Positions 6,321 through 12,062 of a DNA stretch of 15,300 bases are shown in pieces. The DNA lies in contig DATILI010000123.1 in the NCBI GenBank assembly GCA_035476635.1, positions 1-15,300 on the forward strand. The letters are read 5' to 3'. Position numbers and translations under genes: made by a program. Below the pieces are notes generated by a model, which saw nothing but the letters and a program-made list of their open reading frames with translations, was not told the origin of the DNA and did no database searches. This DNA is from DATILI01 sp035476635 (GTDB lineage: Bacteria > Pseudomonadota > Gammaproteobacteria > Burkholderiales > Burkholderiaceae_C). Each line of letters opens with the position of its first letter. Positions within the stretch are counted from its first letter, which is position 1.

Positions 6321-7496
6321 ATGCGCACCCAGGTTGCCATCATCGGCGCCGGCCCAGCGGGCCTGCTGCTCGGCCAGTTGCTCTACAAGGCCGGTATCGA
6401 CAACATCGTGATCGAGCGCCAGAGTGCCGAATACGTGCTGGGGCGCATCCGCGCCGGCGTGCTGGAGCAGGTCACTGTGGACTCGCTCGATGCCTGTGGC
6501 GTGAGTACGCGCCTGCACCAGCAAGGCCTGGTGCATGACGGCATCGAACTCTTGTTCCAGGGCTCGCGACATCGCATCGACATGCGCGAGCTGACCGGCG
6601 GAAAAACCGTGACGGTCTACGGCCAGACCGAGGTCACGCACGACCTGATGGACGCGCGCCAGGCTGCGGGCCTGACCACGATCTACGAAGCCGGCGACAC
6701 GGTAAGCCTGCACGACTACGACACCGATCACCCCAAAGTCCGCTACGAAAAGGACGGCCAGACGCACGAAATCGCATGCGACTTCATCGCCGGCTGCGAC
6801 GGCTACCACGGCGTCAGCCGCGCCAGCGTGCCTGCCGCGTCGATCAAGACCTATGAGAAGGTCTATCCCTTCGGCTGGCTCGGCATCCTGGCCGACGTGC
6901 CGCCGGTGTCGCACGAACTGATCTACGCCAATACCGAGCGCGGCTTCGCCCTGTGTTCCATGCGCAGTGCCACCCGCAGCCGCTACTACGTGCAAGTGCC
7001 TACCGACGAGAAAGTGGAGAACTGGTCGGACGACGCCTTCTGGGCCGAGCTGCGCCACCGCCTGGACCCCGAAGCCCGCGAACGGCTGGTGACCGGCCCG
7101 GCGCTGGAGAAAAGCATCGCGCCGCTGCGCAGCTTCGTTGCCGAACCGATGCGTTTCGGCCGCCTGTTCCTGGCGGGCGATGCCGCCCACATCGTGCCGC
7201 CGACGGGAGCCAAGGGGCTCAATCTCGCCGCTGCCGACGTGAAGTACCTGTCCTCGGCCTTCATCGAATATTTCAATGAGCGCAGCCCGCATGGAATTGA
7301 CCACTACTCCGAACGCTGCCTGAAGCGCGTCTGGCGGGCCGTCCGCTTTTCCTGGTGGTTCACTTCGCTGATGCACAAATTTCCGGAGACAGGCCCATTC
7401 GGCCAGAAGCTGCAGGAAGCCGAGCTGGAGTACCTGGTCGGCTCGCGCGCCGCCTCTACCGCACTGGCCGAAAACTACGTCGGGCTCCCGCTATAG
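6321..7496 (+). CDS. pobA: 4-hydroxybenzoate 3-monooxygenase (p-hydroxybenzoate hydroxylase)
   Basis: A 391-residue FAD-dependent monooxygenase that converts 4-hydroxybenzoate to protocatechuate using NADPH and O2 in the cytoplasm, the entry step to the protocatechuate branch. It is closely similar along its whole length to the Pseudomonas enzyme. The FAD motif GAGPAG is at 9-14, GRIRAGVLEQ (41-50) includes R42 and R44, and there is an AGCDGYHG motif. GDAAHIVPPTGAKGLNLAA lies near 287-305. With a one-residue offset from P. fluorescens PobA, the substrate and proton-relay residues are present: Y202, S213, R215, Y223, P294 and Y386. The protein ends ENYVGLPL, a few residues shorter than Pseudomonas. 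An AGGAGA (6308-6313 region) precedes the ATG. It is divergent from the IclR-type regulator. Confidence 0.97.
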   Translation: MRTQVAIIGAGPAGLLLGQLLYKAGIDNIVIERQSAEYVLGRIRAGVLEQVTVDSLDACGVSTRLHQQGLVHDGIELLFQGSRHRIDMRELTGGKTVTVYGQTEVTHDLMDARQAAGLTTIYEAGDTVSLHDYDTDHPKVRYEKDGQTHEIACDFIAGCDGYHGVSRASVPAASIKTYEKVYPFGWLGILADVPPVSHELIYANTERGFALCSMRSATRSRYYVQVPTDEKVENWSDDAFWAELRHRLDPEARERLVTGPALEKSIAPLRSFVAEPMRFGRLFLAGDAAHIVPPTGAKGLNLAAADVKYLSSAFIEYFNERSPHGIDHYSERCLKRVWRAVRFSWWFTSLMHKFPETGPFGQKLQEAELEYLVGSRAASTALAENYVGLPL

Positions 7497-7532
7497 ATAG
7501 AGATAGGCGATCGGCCGGGGATCAACCGTATA

Positions 7533-7549
7533 GTTGTTCTTGCAACAAC
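7533..7549. repeat. Small inverted repeat between pobA and the CoA-transferase-like gene
   Basis: GTTGTT (7533-7538) and AACAAC (7544-7549) form a 6-bp stem around CTTGC in the 73-bp gap. It lacks a T-run and is AT-rich, so it is not a convincing terminator. It may be an operator or a weak mRNA hairpin. A TATAGT hexamer overlaps its left side (7529-7534), without a matching -35. Confidence 0.3.
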
Positions 7550-7569
7550 AACGGATCACCCCTCGCGCC

Positions 7570-8466
7570 ATGGCAACATCTTCCCTGAAGCCCTTGAAGG
7601 GCACCCGCATCCTGAGCCTTGCCTTGAATCTGCCGGGCCCGGCCGCGCTGATGCGCTGCGTGCGCATGGGCGCAAGCTGCGTGAAGCTGGAGCCCCCGGC
7701 GCCCAAAGGCGCGCCCGCCGGCACCTCGGGCGACCCGATGGGTCAGTACAACAAGCCCGCCTACGCCACGCTGCATGATGGCGTGAAGCTATTGAGCGCC
7801 GACCTCAAGACCGAGCAAGGCCAAAAAGTGCTGCACCGCGAACTGGCCAGGACCGACGTGCTGCTGACTTCGTTTCGCCCCTCGGCGCTGGAAAAACTCG
7901 GACTCAACTGGAAGAAGCTGCACAAGCTCTACCCGGCACTTTCGCAGGTTGCCATCGTCGGTGCACCCGGGGCTCGTGCCGAGGAGCCCGGCCACGACCT
8001 CACCTATCTGGCCGACAACGGCCTGGTCAACGGCCTGGAGCTTCCACCCACGCTGTACGCCGACATGGGCGGCTCGCTGATGGCCAGCGAGGCCGTCCTG
8101 CAGGCCACGCTGGCAACGCATGCCAAGGGCAAGGGTGTCTTCATCGAAGTCGCCCTGTCCGACGCGGCGGGCTACCTCGCCCTGCCCCGCAGCTGGGGCC
8201 TGACCCTGCCCACGGGCTCGGTCGGCGGCGCGCACGCGGGCTACCGCGTCTACCCCTGCAAAGACGGCCGCGTGGCAGTCGCCGCCCTGGAGCCGCATTT
8301 CGCCGCGGCACTTGGCGCGGCTGCTGGCGCTGCAGGCACCGACCTGCGCGCGATGTTCGCGCCCGCCACGCACCAGGCCATCGCCGCCTTTTTACTTACG
8401 CAAACGCGCAAGCAGCTCGACCGGCTGGCGGTGGGTCAAGACATTCCGATGCACACGCTGGCGTGA
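7570..8466 (+). CDS. Class III (CaiB/BaiF) CoA-transferase-like protein, short form
   Basis: A 298-residue protein with family III CoA-transferase features. The opening is LKGTRILSLALNLPGPAALM, followed by MGASCVKLEPP, ADLKTEQGQKVL and DVLLTSFRPSALEKLGL. PGHDLTYLADNG (140-151) places D143 at the catalytic aspartate, and GYRVYPCKDGRVAVAALEPHF resembles alpha-methylacyl-CoA racemase. Members move CoA between carboxylic acids or epimerise 2-methylacyl-CoAs. Usual lengths are about 360-400 residues; this one stops after IPMHTLA, where relatives continue for roughly 80-100 residues of interlocking C-terminal helix. The substrate motif normally reading NRGKRS is also altered (KPAYATLHDGVKLL). The ATG at 7570 is preferred over an in-frame TTG at 7534. 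It follows pobA by 73 bp. Activity and substrate are uncertain. Confidence 0.8.
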   Translation: MATSSLKPLKGTRILSLALNLPGPAALMRCVRMGASCVKLEPPAPKGAPAGTSGDPMGQYNKPAYATLHDGVKLLSADLKTEQGQKVLHRELARTDVLLTSFRPSALEKLGLNWKKLHKLYPALSQVAIVGAPGARAEEPGHDLTYLADNGLVNGLELPPTLYADMGGSLMASEAVLQATLATHAKGKGVFIEVALSDAAGYLALPRSWGLTLPTGSVGGAHAGYRVYPCKDGRVAVAALEPHFAAALGAAAGAAGTDLRAMFAPATHQAIAAFLLTQTRKQLDRLAVGQDIPMHTLA

Positions 8467-8507
8467 TCGCGCGGTTTCCCCCCCGGCCGCTTGCAAAGGC
8501 CCGAAAA

Positions 8508-8526
8508 GTGTCGACTTTATTTACAC
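8508..8526. promoter_or_regulatory. Candidate upstream activator site for the sigma-54 promoter
   Basis: The 19-base stretch GTGTCGACTTTATTTACAC has inverted ends GTGT/ACAC and overlaps a second inverted repeat AAAGT(GTCG)ACTTT at 8505-8518. Its centre is about 86 bases upstream of the predicted transcription start, a usual distance for an enhancer-binding protein. A further perfect repeat, CGTTGA-AAA-TCAACG (8551-8565), lies between it and the promoter. Which of these is the real site cannot be told by eye. Confidence 0.4.
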
Positions 8527-8576
8527 CGCCAATCGATTCCTGTGCAATCTCGTTGAAAATCAACGACTTATCCATC

Positions 8577-8592
8577 TGGCACGCTATCTGCT
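8577..8592 (+). promoter_or_regulatory. Sigma-54 (RpoN) -24/-12 promoter of the PEP-CTERM gene
   Basis: TGGCACG-CTAT-CTGCT matches the sigma-54 consensus TGGCACG-N4-TTGCW at eleven of twelve fixed positions, with GG (8578-8579) and GC (8590-8591) exactly ten bases apart. A transcript from here would start near 8603, about 36 bases before the ATG, leaving a normal leader containing the ribosome site. Confidence 0.75.
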
Positions 8593-8638
8593 TGTATCTC
8601 CGCATCAAGACTATTTCGTAATTTACGGGAAGGCAAAT

Positions 8639-9472
8639 ATGAAGAAACTTTTGAATGCAGTAGCGGTAGCCGCAGCCCTGGTGGGTGCATCCACGGCAAA
8701 TGCCGGCACACTCGTCACGGATTGGGGCTATAGCGTCACCACCCAATGGCAGGTGCCTTTCACCACCTTCAGTGCAGGCAGTGGCACGCAGACCAGCACC
8801 TCGTCGCTGATCAGCTGGGGCGCCGCAGGCGGTGACCATACCGTTACCAATGCAGCCTCGACGGCAGCACGCAGCGCGCTGGAGATCACCAACTCGCCAG
8901 CGACTGGCCCGGTGGCGACGAATACCTTTACCGACCCCATCAGCACTCCGCCGCCTGCGTATGGCCTGACGGCGGTCATGACCCACTACAACAACACGCT
9001 GGACGGCGGCTTCGCCACGATGACCAAGACCCGCGTGGAGACGGCTCTGACGCTGACGCCGACCAACCCTGCCGGCCCGACCCTGCCGACGGTCATGAAG
9101 GTATTTGGCATTGACTTCAAGGAAACGCCGAATATTTCCGGCACCTGCGCAGCGCCGTCGGCTACCACCTGCGACGACATCTTCGTGGTTTCCCTGGGCG
9201 ACCTGACGCAAAGCTTTGACTACGATGGCTTCCACTACACCGTGGGCATCTTCGAAGTCAGCGGCAACCTGGACGTGCTTTCGAACGCGCAATGCCTTGC
9301 AGCCGGCGCAGCCATCGGTTGCATTGGCCTCACGACCCCGGAAAAAGAACACACACCGGTTCAATTCGCGTTCTTCATCAATGCTGTTGAACTGCCTGAG
9401 CCCGCTGGCCTGGCGCTGTTCGCCGCCGCCCTGTTTGCCCTGGGTGCCACGGTCCGCCGCAAATCGTCTTGA
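8639..9472 (+). CDS. THxN family PEP-CTERM sorting domain protein (exported)
   Basis: A 277-residue exported protein. It has a signal peptide MKKLLNAVAVAAALVGASTANA (first 22 residues, AxA site), a low-complexity Thr/Ser/Ala-rich body, and four cysteines in the second half (C170, C178, C219, C228). The C-terminal sorting signal is LPEP (252-255), a hydrophobic helix (256-271) and the basic tail VRRKSS. THYN at 115-118 fits the THxN group of PEP-CTERM proteins. Such proteins are cut and processed by an exosortase and contribute to exopolysaccharide-associated surface or floc material; the function of this one is unknown. The ATG at 8639 is chosen because it begins the signal peptide and follows GGGAAGG (about 8627-8633). 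No exosortase gene is in the window, as is usual for dispersed targets. Confidence 0.9.
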   Translation: MKKLLNAVAVAAALVGASTANAGTLVTDWGYSVTTQWQVPFTTFSAGSGTQTSTSSLISWGAAGGDHTVTNAASTAARSALEITNSPATGPVATNTFTDPISTPPPAYGLTAVMTHYNNTLDGGFATMTKTRVETALTLTPTNPAGPTLPTVMKVFGIDFKETPNISGTCAAPSATTCDDIFVVSLGDLTQSFDYDGFHYTVGIFEVSGNLDVLSNAQCLAAGAAIGCIGLTTPEKEHTPVQFAFFINAVELPEPAGLALFAAALFALGATVRRKSS

Positions 9473-9485
9473 TGCGCTAGCGGCC

Positions 9486-9500
9486 GTCCCGGATCGGGAC
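9486..9500. other. Small hairpin after the PEP-CTERM gene
   Basis: GTCCCG-GAT-CGGGAC is a perfect 6-bp stem with a three-base loop, 14 bases after the stop codon and just upstream of the main terminator. It has no T-run. It may protect the 3' end of the mRNA. Confidence 0.45.
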
Positions 9501-9512
9501 GCTCACAAAGTC

Positions 9513-9543
9513 AAAACCGACCACTGCGAAGTGGTCGGTTTTT
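9513..9543 (+). terminator. Intrinsic terminator of the PEP-CTERM gene
   Basis: AAAACCGACCACT (9513-9525) pairs perfectly with AGTGGTCGGTTTT (9530-9542) around GCGA, and a run of five T closes it (9539-9543). The GC-rich core and T tail make it a strong rho-independent terminator. The A-rich left side could give some function in reverse. It isolates the sigma-54-driven gene from the next one. Confidence 0.92.
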
Positions 9544-9604
9544 CTATTTCCACGTACCCGCTGAAGTAAACTCGCGGGTTCACCTCAAATCACCGGAGCA
9601 CTCC

Positions 9605-9772
9605 ATGGGCAACAAAATCGTCACCGAAGCCGACCGCAAACGCACCCCCGCAAGCCCCAACACCGAGGGCTACACACAGCGCTCGGGACGCGGCCAGAAA
9701 ATCAGCCTGGAGCGCGGCTCGGCCACGCGCAGCAAGAAGAACCCGGGCAAGCGGCCGCACAAGGGCGGTTGA
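9605..9772 (+). CDS. Small, highly basic hypothetical protein
   Basis: A 55-residue ORF starting at ATG 9605 with a good Shine-Dalgarno GGAG (9595-9598) six bases upstream. The product is hydrophilic and very basic (13 Arg/Lys in the last 30 residues alone), with no hydrophobic helix and a C-terminal run of the type SKKNPGKRPHKGG. Low complexity suggests a disordered nucleic-acid-binding or ribosome-associated peptide, but that is inference; I do not recognise a named family. It sits alone between the PEP-CTERM terminator and the lipoprotein gene. A short inverted repeat ACCCGC/GCGGGT (9556-9579) lies in its upstream region. The clean ribosome site and codon use like its neighbours favour a real gene. 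Confidence 0.65.
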   Translation: MGNKIVTEADRKRTPASPNTEGYTQRSGRGQKISLERGSATRSKKNPGKRPHKGG

Positions 9773-9914
9773 AGCAGCGCGCCTGCGCCGGCACAACACA
9801 TTCGGTTACCCGCAAACGTCCGCCGCAAGCGCACCATAAGCGTTACCTATACAAAGGCCGTTCCAAATGGGAAGCATCCGTGCCTTCCTTCCTTACGGCT
9901 GAAAGGTGACCTTC

Positions 9915-10217
9915 ATGAAAACGCTATTCCTGCTGCCCCTGGCCCTCGCGGGCCTATCGGGCTGTGTGGCCGTTCCCTACGGCCATGGTGGCCCGTCATA
10001 CGGCTATGGCGGCCCACCGGCCGTCTACACCGAACCCGCCTACAACATCTACAGCGCGCCACCGCCGGTGTACTACCAGCATCGCGACAGGTCGCCCGCA
10101 TACCGCAGCCGCGACCGAGACCGCGACGGCATTCCAGACCGTGCCGACCGTGACCGCGATGGCGATGGCACTCCCAACCGCCTGGACCGCCGGCCGAACG
10201 ATCCACGTTGGCGCTAA
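9915..10217 (+). CDS. Small lipoprotein with Asp/Arg-rich TSP3-like tail
   Basis: A 100-residue protein with a lipoprotein signal: MKTLFLLPLALAGLSGC, lipobox LSGC with the acylated cysteine at C17. Next comes a Gly/Tyr/Pro-rich section (VPYGHGGPSYGYGGPP and PPPVYYQH), then a tail of repeated D-R-D units ending PNRLDRRPNDPRWR. The tail resembles thrombospondin type 3 calcium-binding repeats (DxDxDGxxD) in which many acidic positions have become arginine. It is presumably anchored in the outer membrane facing the periplasm; its function is unknown. The ATG at 9915 is preferred over an in-frame GTG at 9906 because AAGG at 9903-9906 then gives normal spacing and the signal begins MKT. The 142-bp region before it holds only a weak TATACA -10-like hexamer (9848-9853). 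Confidence 0.78.
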   Translation: MKTLFLLPLALAGLSGCVAVPYGHGGPSYGYGGPPAVYTEPAYNIYSAPPPVYYQHRDRSPAYRSRDRDRDGIPDRADRDRDGDGTPNRLDRRPNDPRWR

Positions 10218-10259
10218 CCAGCGGCCAACAACACCGGGGGCGCATGGGAAAATCGGCGC

Positions 10260-11129
10260 ATGACACCGCCATCGCCGCGCCCCGGCCCCATCCTGCTGCA
10301 CACCGCCTTCTACAAGTTCGCGCGCTTGCCCGACCCCGACGCGGTGGTTGCAGCGCTGCGGGAGCTGACCGCGCGGCCTGAACTCGCGTTGACCGGCAGC
10401 ATCCTGGTCGCCGCCGAAGGCATCAACGGCATGCTCGCCGGGACAGCGCAAGCACTCGATACGATGGAGCATTCGCTGCAAACGGACCCTCGCTTTGAGA
10501 GCCATTTCAGCAGCATGGCATTCAAGCGCAGCGCGTGCGAGACAGCGCCATTCCACCGGATGAAAGTCCATTTGAAGCCCGAGATCGTGCCGCTGGGCAT
10601 CGCTGGGGTGGATGCCACCCGCAACAACGCAGGCATCAACGTCAGCCCCCAGGATTGGGGCGCGCTGATTGCGCAAGACGACGTGGTGCTGCTGGACAAC
10701 CGCAACAGCTTTGAGTTTCGCCTCGGCCGCTTCAAGCACGCCATCGACCCGCAAGTGACGAACTTCCGCGACTTTCCCGCCTATGTGCTGGCGCATGCCG
10801 AAACCTGGAAAGCCGAGGGAAAAAGAGTGGCCATGTATTGCACTGGCGGCATCCGCTGCGAGAAAACCAGCGCGTGGATGGCCGACCTGGGACTGACTGC
10901 CTACCAGCTGGAAGGCGGCATCCTCAACTATTTCCAACAGGTTCCCGACGCATCCGTGCATTGGCAAGGCGAATGCTTTGTGTTTGACAACCGCGTAGCG
11001 CTCGATACGCAACTGCAGGAAACCGCCACCACGCTGGAAGACGTCTACACCGGTGAGCCCGATGGCCAGTGGCGGCTGGCCCGCGCAAGGCGACTGGCGC
11101 AGGCGGGCCCGGAGTTGAAGCGAGCCTGA
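10260..11129 (+). CDS. trhO: tRNA uridine(34) hydroxylase TrhO (rhodanese-domain, YceA family)
   Basis: A 289-residue protein of the YceA/TrhO family, which hydroxylates U34 of certain tRNAs to 5-hydroxyuridine using oxygen, an early step to the cmo5U/mcmo5U wobble modification. The N-terminal acylphosphatase-like region contains AEGINGMLAGT (about 53-63), followed by HRMKVHLKPEIVPLG. The rhodanese domain contains LLDNRNSFEFRLGRFKHAI and the active-site loop CTGGIRCEKTSAWM with C194 and C200. The C terminus is somewhat shorter than the E. coli protein and lacks an evident cysteine-rich tail. The start at 10260 has only a weak purine-rich stretch upstream. The stop is three bases before the next gene's ATG, so the two RNA-modification genes form an operon. 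Confidence 0.93.
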   Translation: MTPPSPRPGPILLHTAFYKFARLPDPDAVVAALRELTARPELALTGSILVAAEGINGMLAGTAQALDTMEHSLQTDPRFESHFSSMAFKRSACETAPFHRMKVHLKPEIVPLGIAGVDATRNNAGINVSPQDWGALIAQDDVVLLDNRNSFEFRLGRFKHAIDPQVTNFRDFPAYVLAHAETWKAEGKRVAMYCTGGIRCEKTSAWMADLGLTAYQLEGGILNYFQQVPDASVHWQGECFVFDNRVALDTQLQETATTLEDVYTGEPDGQWRLARARRLAQAGPELKRA

Positions 11130-11132
11130 GCC

Positions 11133-12032
11133 ATGCTGCCTGTTTGCAACGGTGTCGGCCCCAGCTGTGTGTCACTGCCCGCAGGTGCGTGGCCGCGTGT
11201 GATCGATTTTCTGGTGGCCCGCTTTCCCGCCATCCCCGAGACGGAATGGGTCGCGCGCATGGCCTGCGGCAATGTGGTGGACGACCACGGCAACCGCGTC
11301 GCGCCCACACAGGCCTACCGCCCGCACGGCAAGCTCTACTACTACCGCAGCCTGCCACAGGAAAGCCCCAAGGCGCCGGAAGCAAGCATACTGTTTGAAG
11401 ACGAACTGCTGGTGGTCGCCGACAAGCCGCATTTCCTGCCCGTCACGCCTGCGGGCAAATACTTGCAAGAGACCTTGCTGGTTCGCCTGCGGCGCAAGCT
11501 GGCGATCGACACGCTTGCGCCACTGCACCGCATCGACCGCGAGACCGCGGGCGTGGTGCTGTTTGCCAAGCAAGCGTCCGCGCGCAAGCACTACAGCGCC
11601 CTGTTTGCCGAACGGGCCGTGGACAAGACCTACCAGGCCATTGCGCCCTGGCGCGCGGAGCTGCGGTTTCCGCTGGTCCGCCACAGCACGCTCGTGAGCG
11701 CGGACAACTTCATGCAGATGCGCGAAGTGGTCGACGGCATGCAATCCCCGCCAGCGCCGAATGCGCACACCACCATCGAACTGCTGCATACCGAAGGCGC
11801 CCTGGCGCGCTACCGGCTGAAGCCCTTGACCGGCAAGCGCCACCAGCTGCGCGTACACATGGCCGCTTTGGGTTTGCCCATTCTGGGAGACAGGATCTAC
11901 CCCGAGTTGCAGCCTGAAGGGGGTGACGACCCCGCCAACCCGTTGCGCCTGCTGGCGGAAAGCATCGCCTTCTGCGACCCGATCACAGGTGCTGAGCGTC
12001 GATTCTCCAGCAGGCAAACGCTGAATTTTTGA
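11133..12032 (+). CDS. RluA family pseudouridine synthase
   Basis: A 299-residue RNA pseudouridine synthase. The catalytic motif LAPLHRIDRETAGVVLFAK places the essential aspartate at D135. Other family stretches are DELLVVADKPHFLPVTP (motif I), VDKTYQAI, and RYRLKPLTGKRHQLRVHMAALGLPILGD (motif III, with KRHQLR). The N-terminal 80 residues look like a degenerate S4-type RNA-binding part (PRVIDFLVARFP, then WVARMACGNVVDD, then GKLYYYR). Members convert specific uridines of 23S rRNA or tRNA to pseudouridine; the target here is not deducible. It begins three bases after the trhO stop and is presumably translated from the same mRNA. A tail-to-tail gap of 30 bp separates it from the diguanylate cyclase; no clear terminator is visible there. 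Confidence 0.92.
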   Translation: MLPVCNGVGPSCVSLPAGAWPRVIDFLVARFPAIPETEWVARMACGNVVDDHGNRVAPTQAYRPHGKLYYYRSLPQESPKAPEASILFEDELLVVADKPHFLPVTPAGKYLQETLLVRLRRKLAIDTLAPLHRIDRETAGVVLFAKQASARKHYSALFAERAVDKTYQAIAPWRAELRFPLVRHSTLVSADNFMQMREVVDGMQSPPAPNAHTTIELLHTEGALARYRLKPLTGKRHQLRVHMAALGLPILGDRIYPELQPEGGDDPANPLRLLAESIAFCDPITGAERRFSSRQTLNF

Positions 12033-12062
12033 GCCCGCGTTCCGCTGGGAGACGGCCGTGCG

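Noticed and set aside
7506..7534. Sigma-70 promoter for the CoA-transferase-like gene using TATAGT at 7529-7534
   Set aside because: No acceptable -35 hexamer lies 16-18 bases upstream.
8312..8638. Upstream extension of the PEP-CTERM reading frame into the CoA-transferase gene
   Set aside because: The extension would place about 109 residues before the signal peptide and would run across the sigma-54 promoter; the ATG at 8639 has a good ribosome site.
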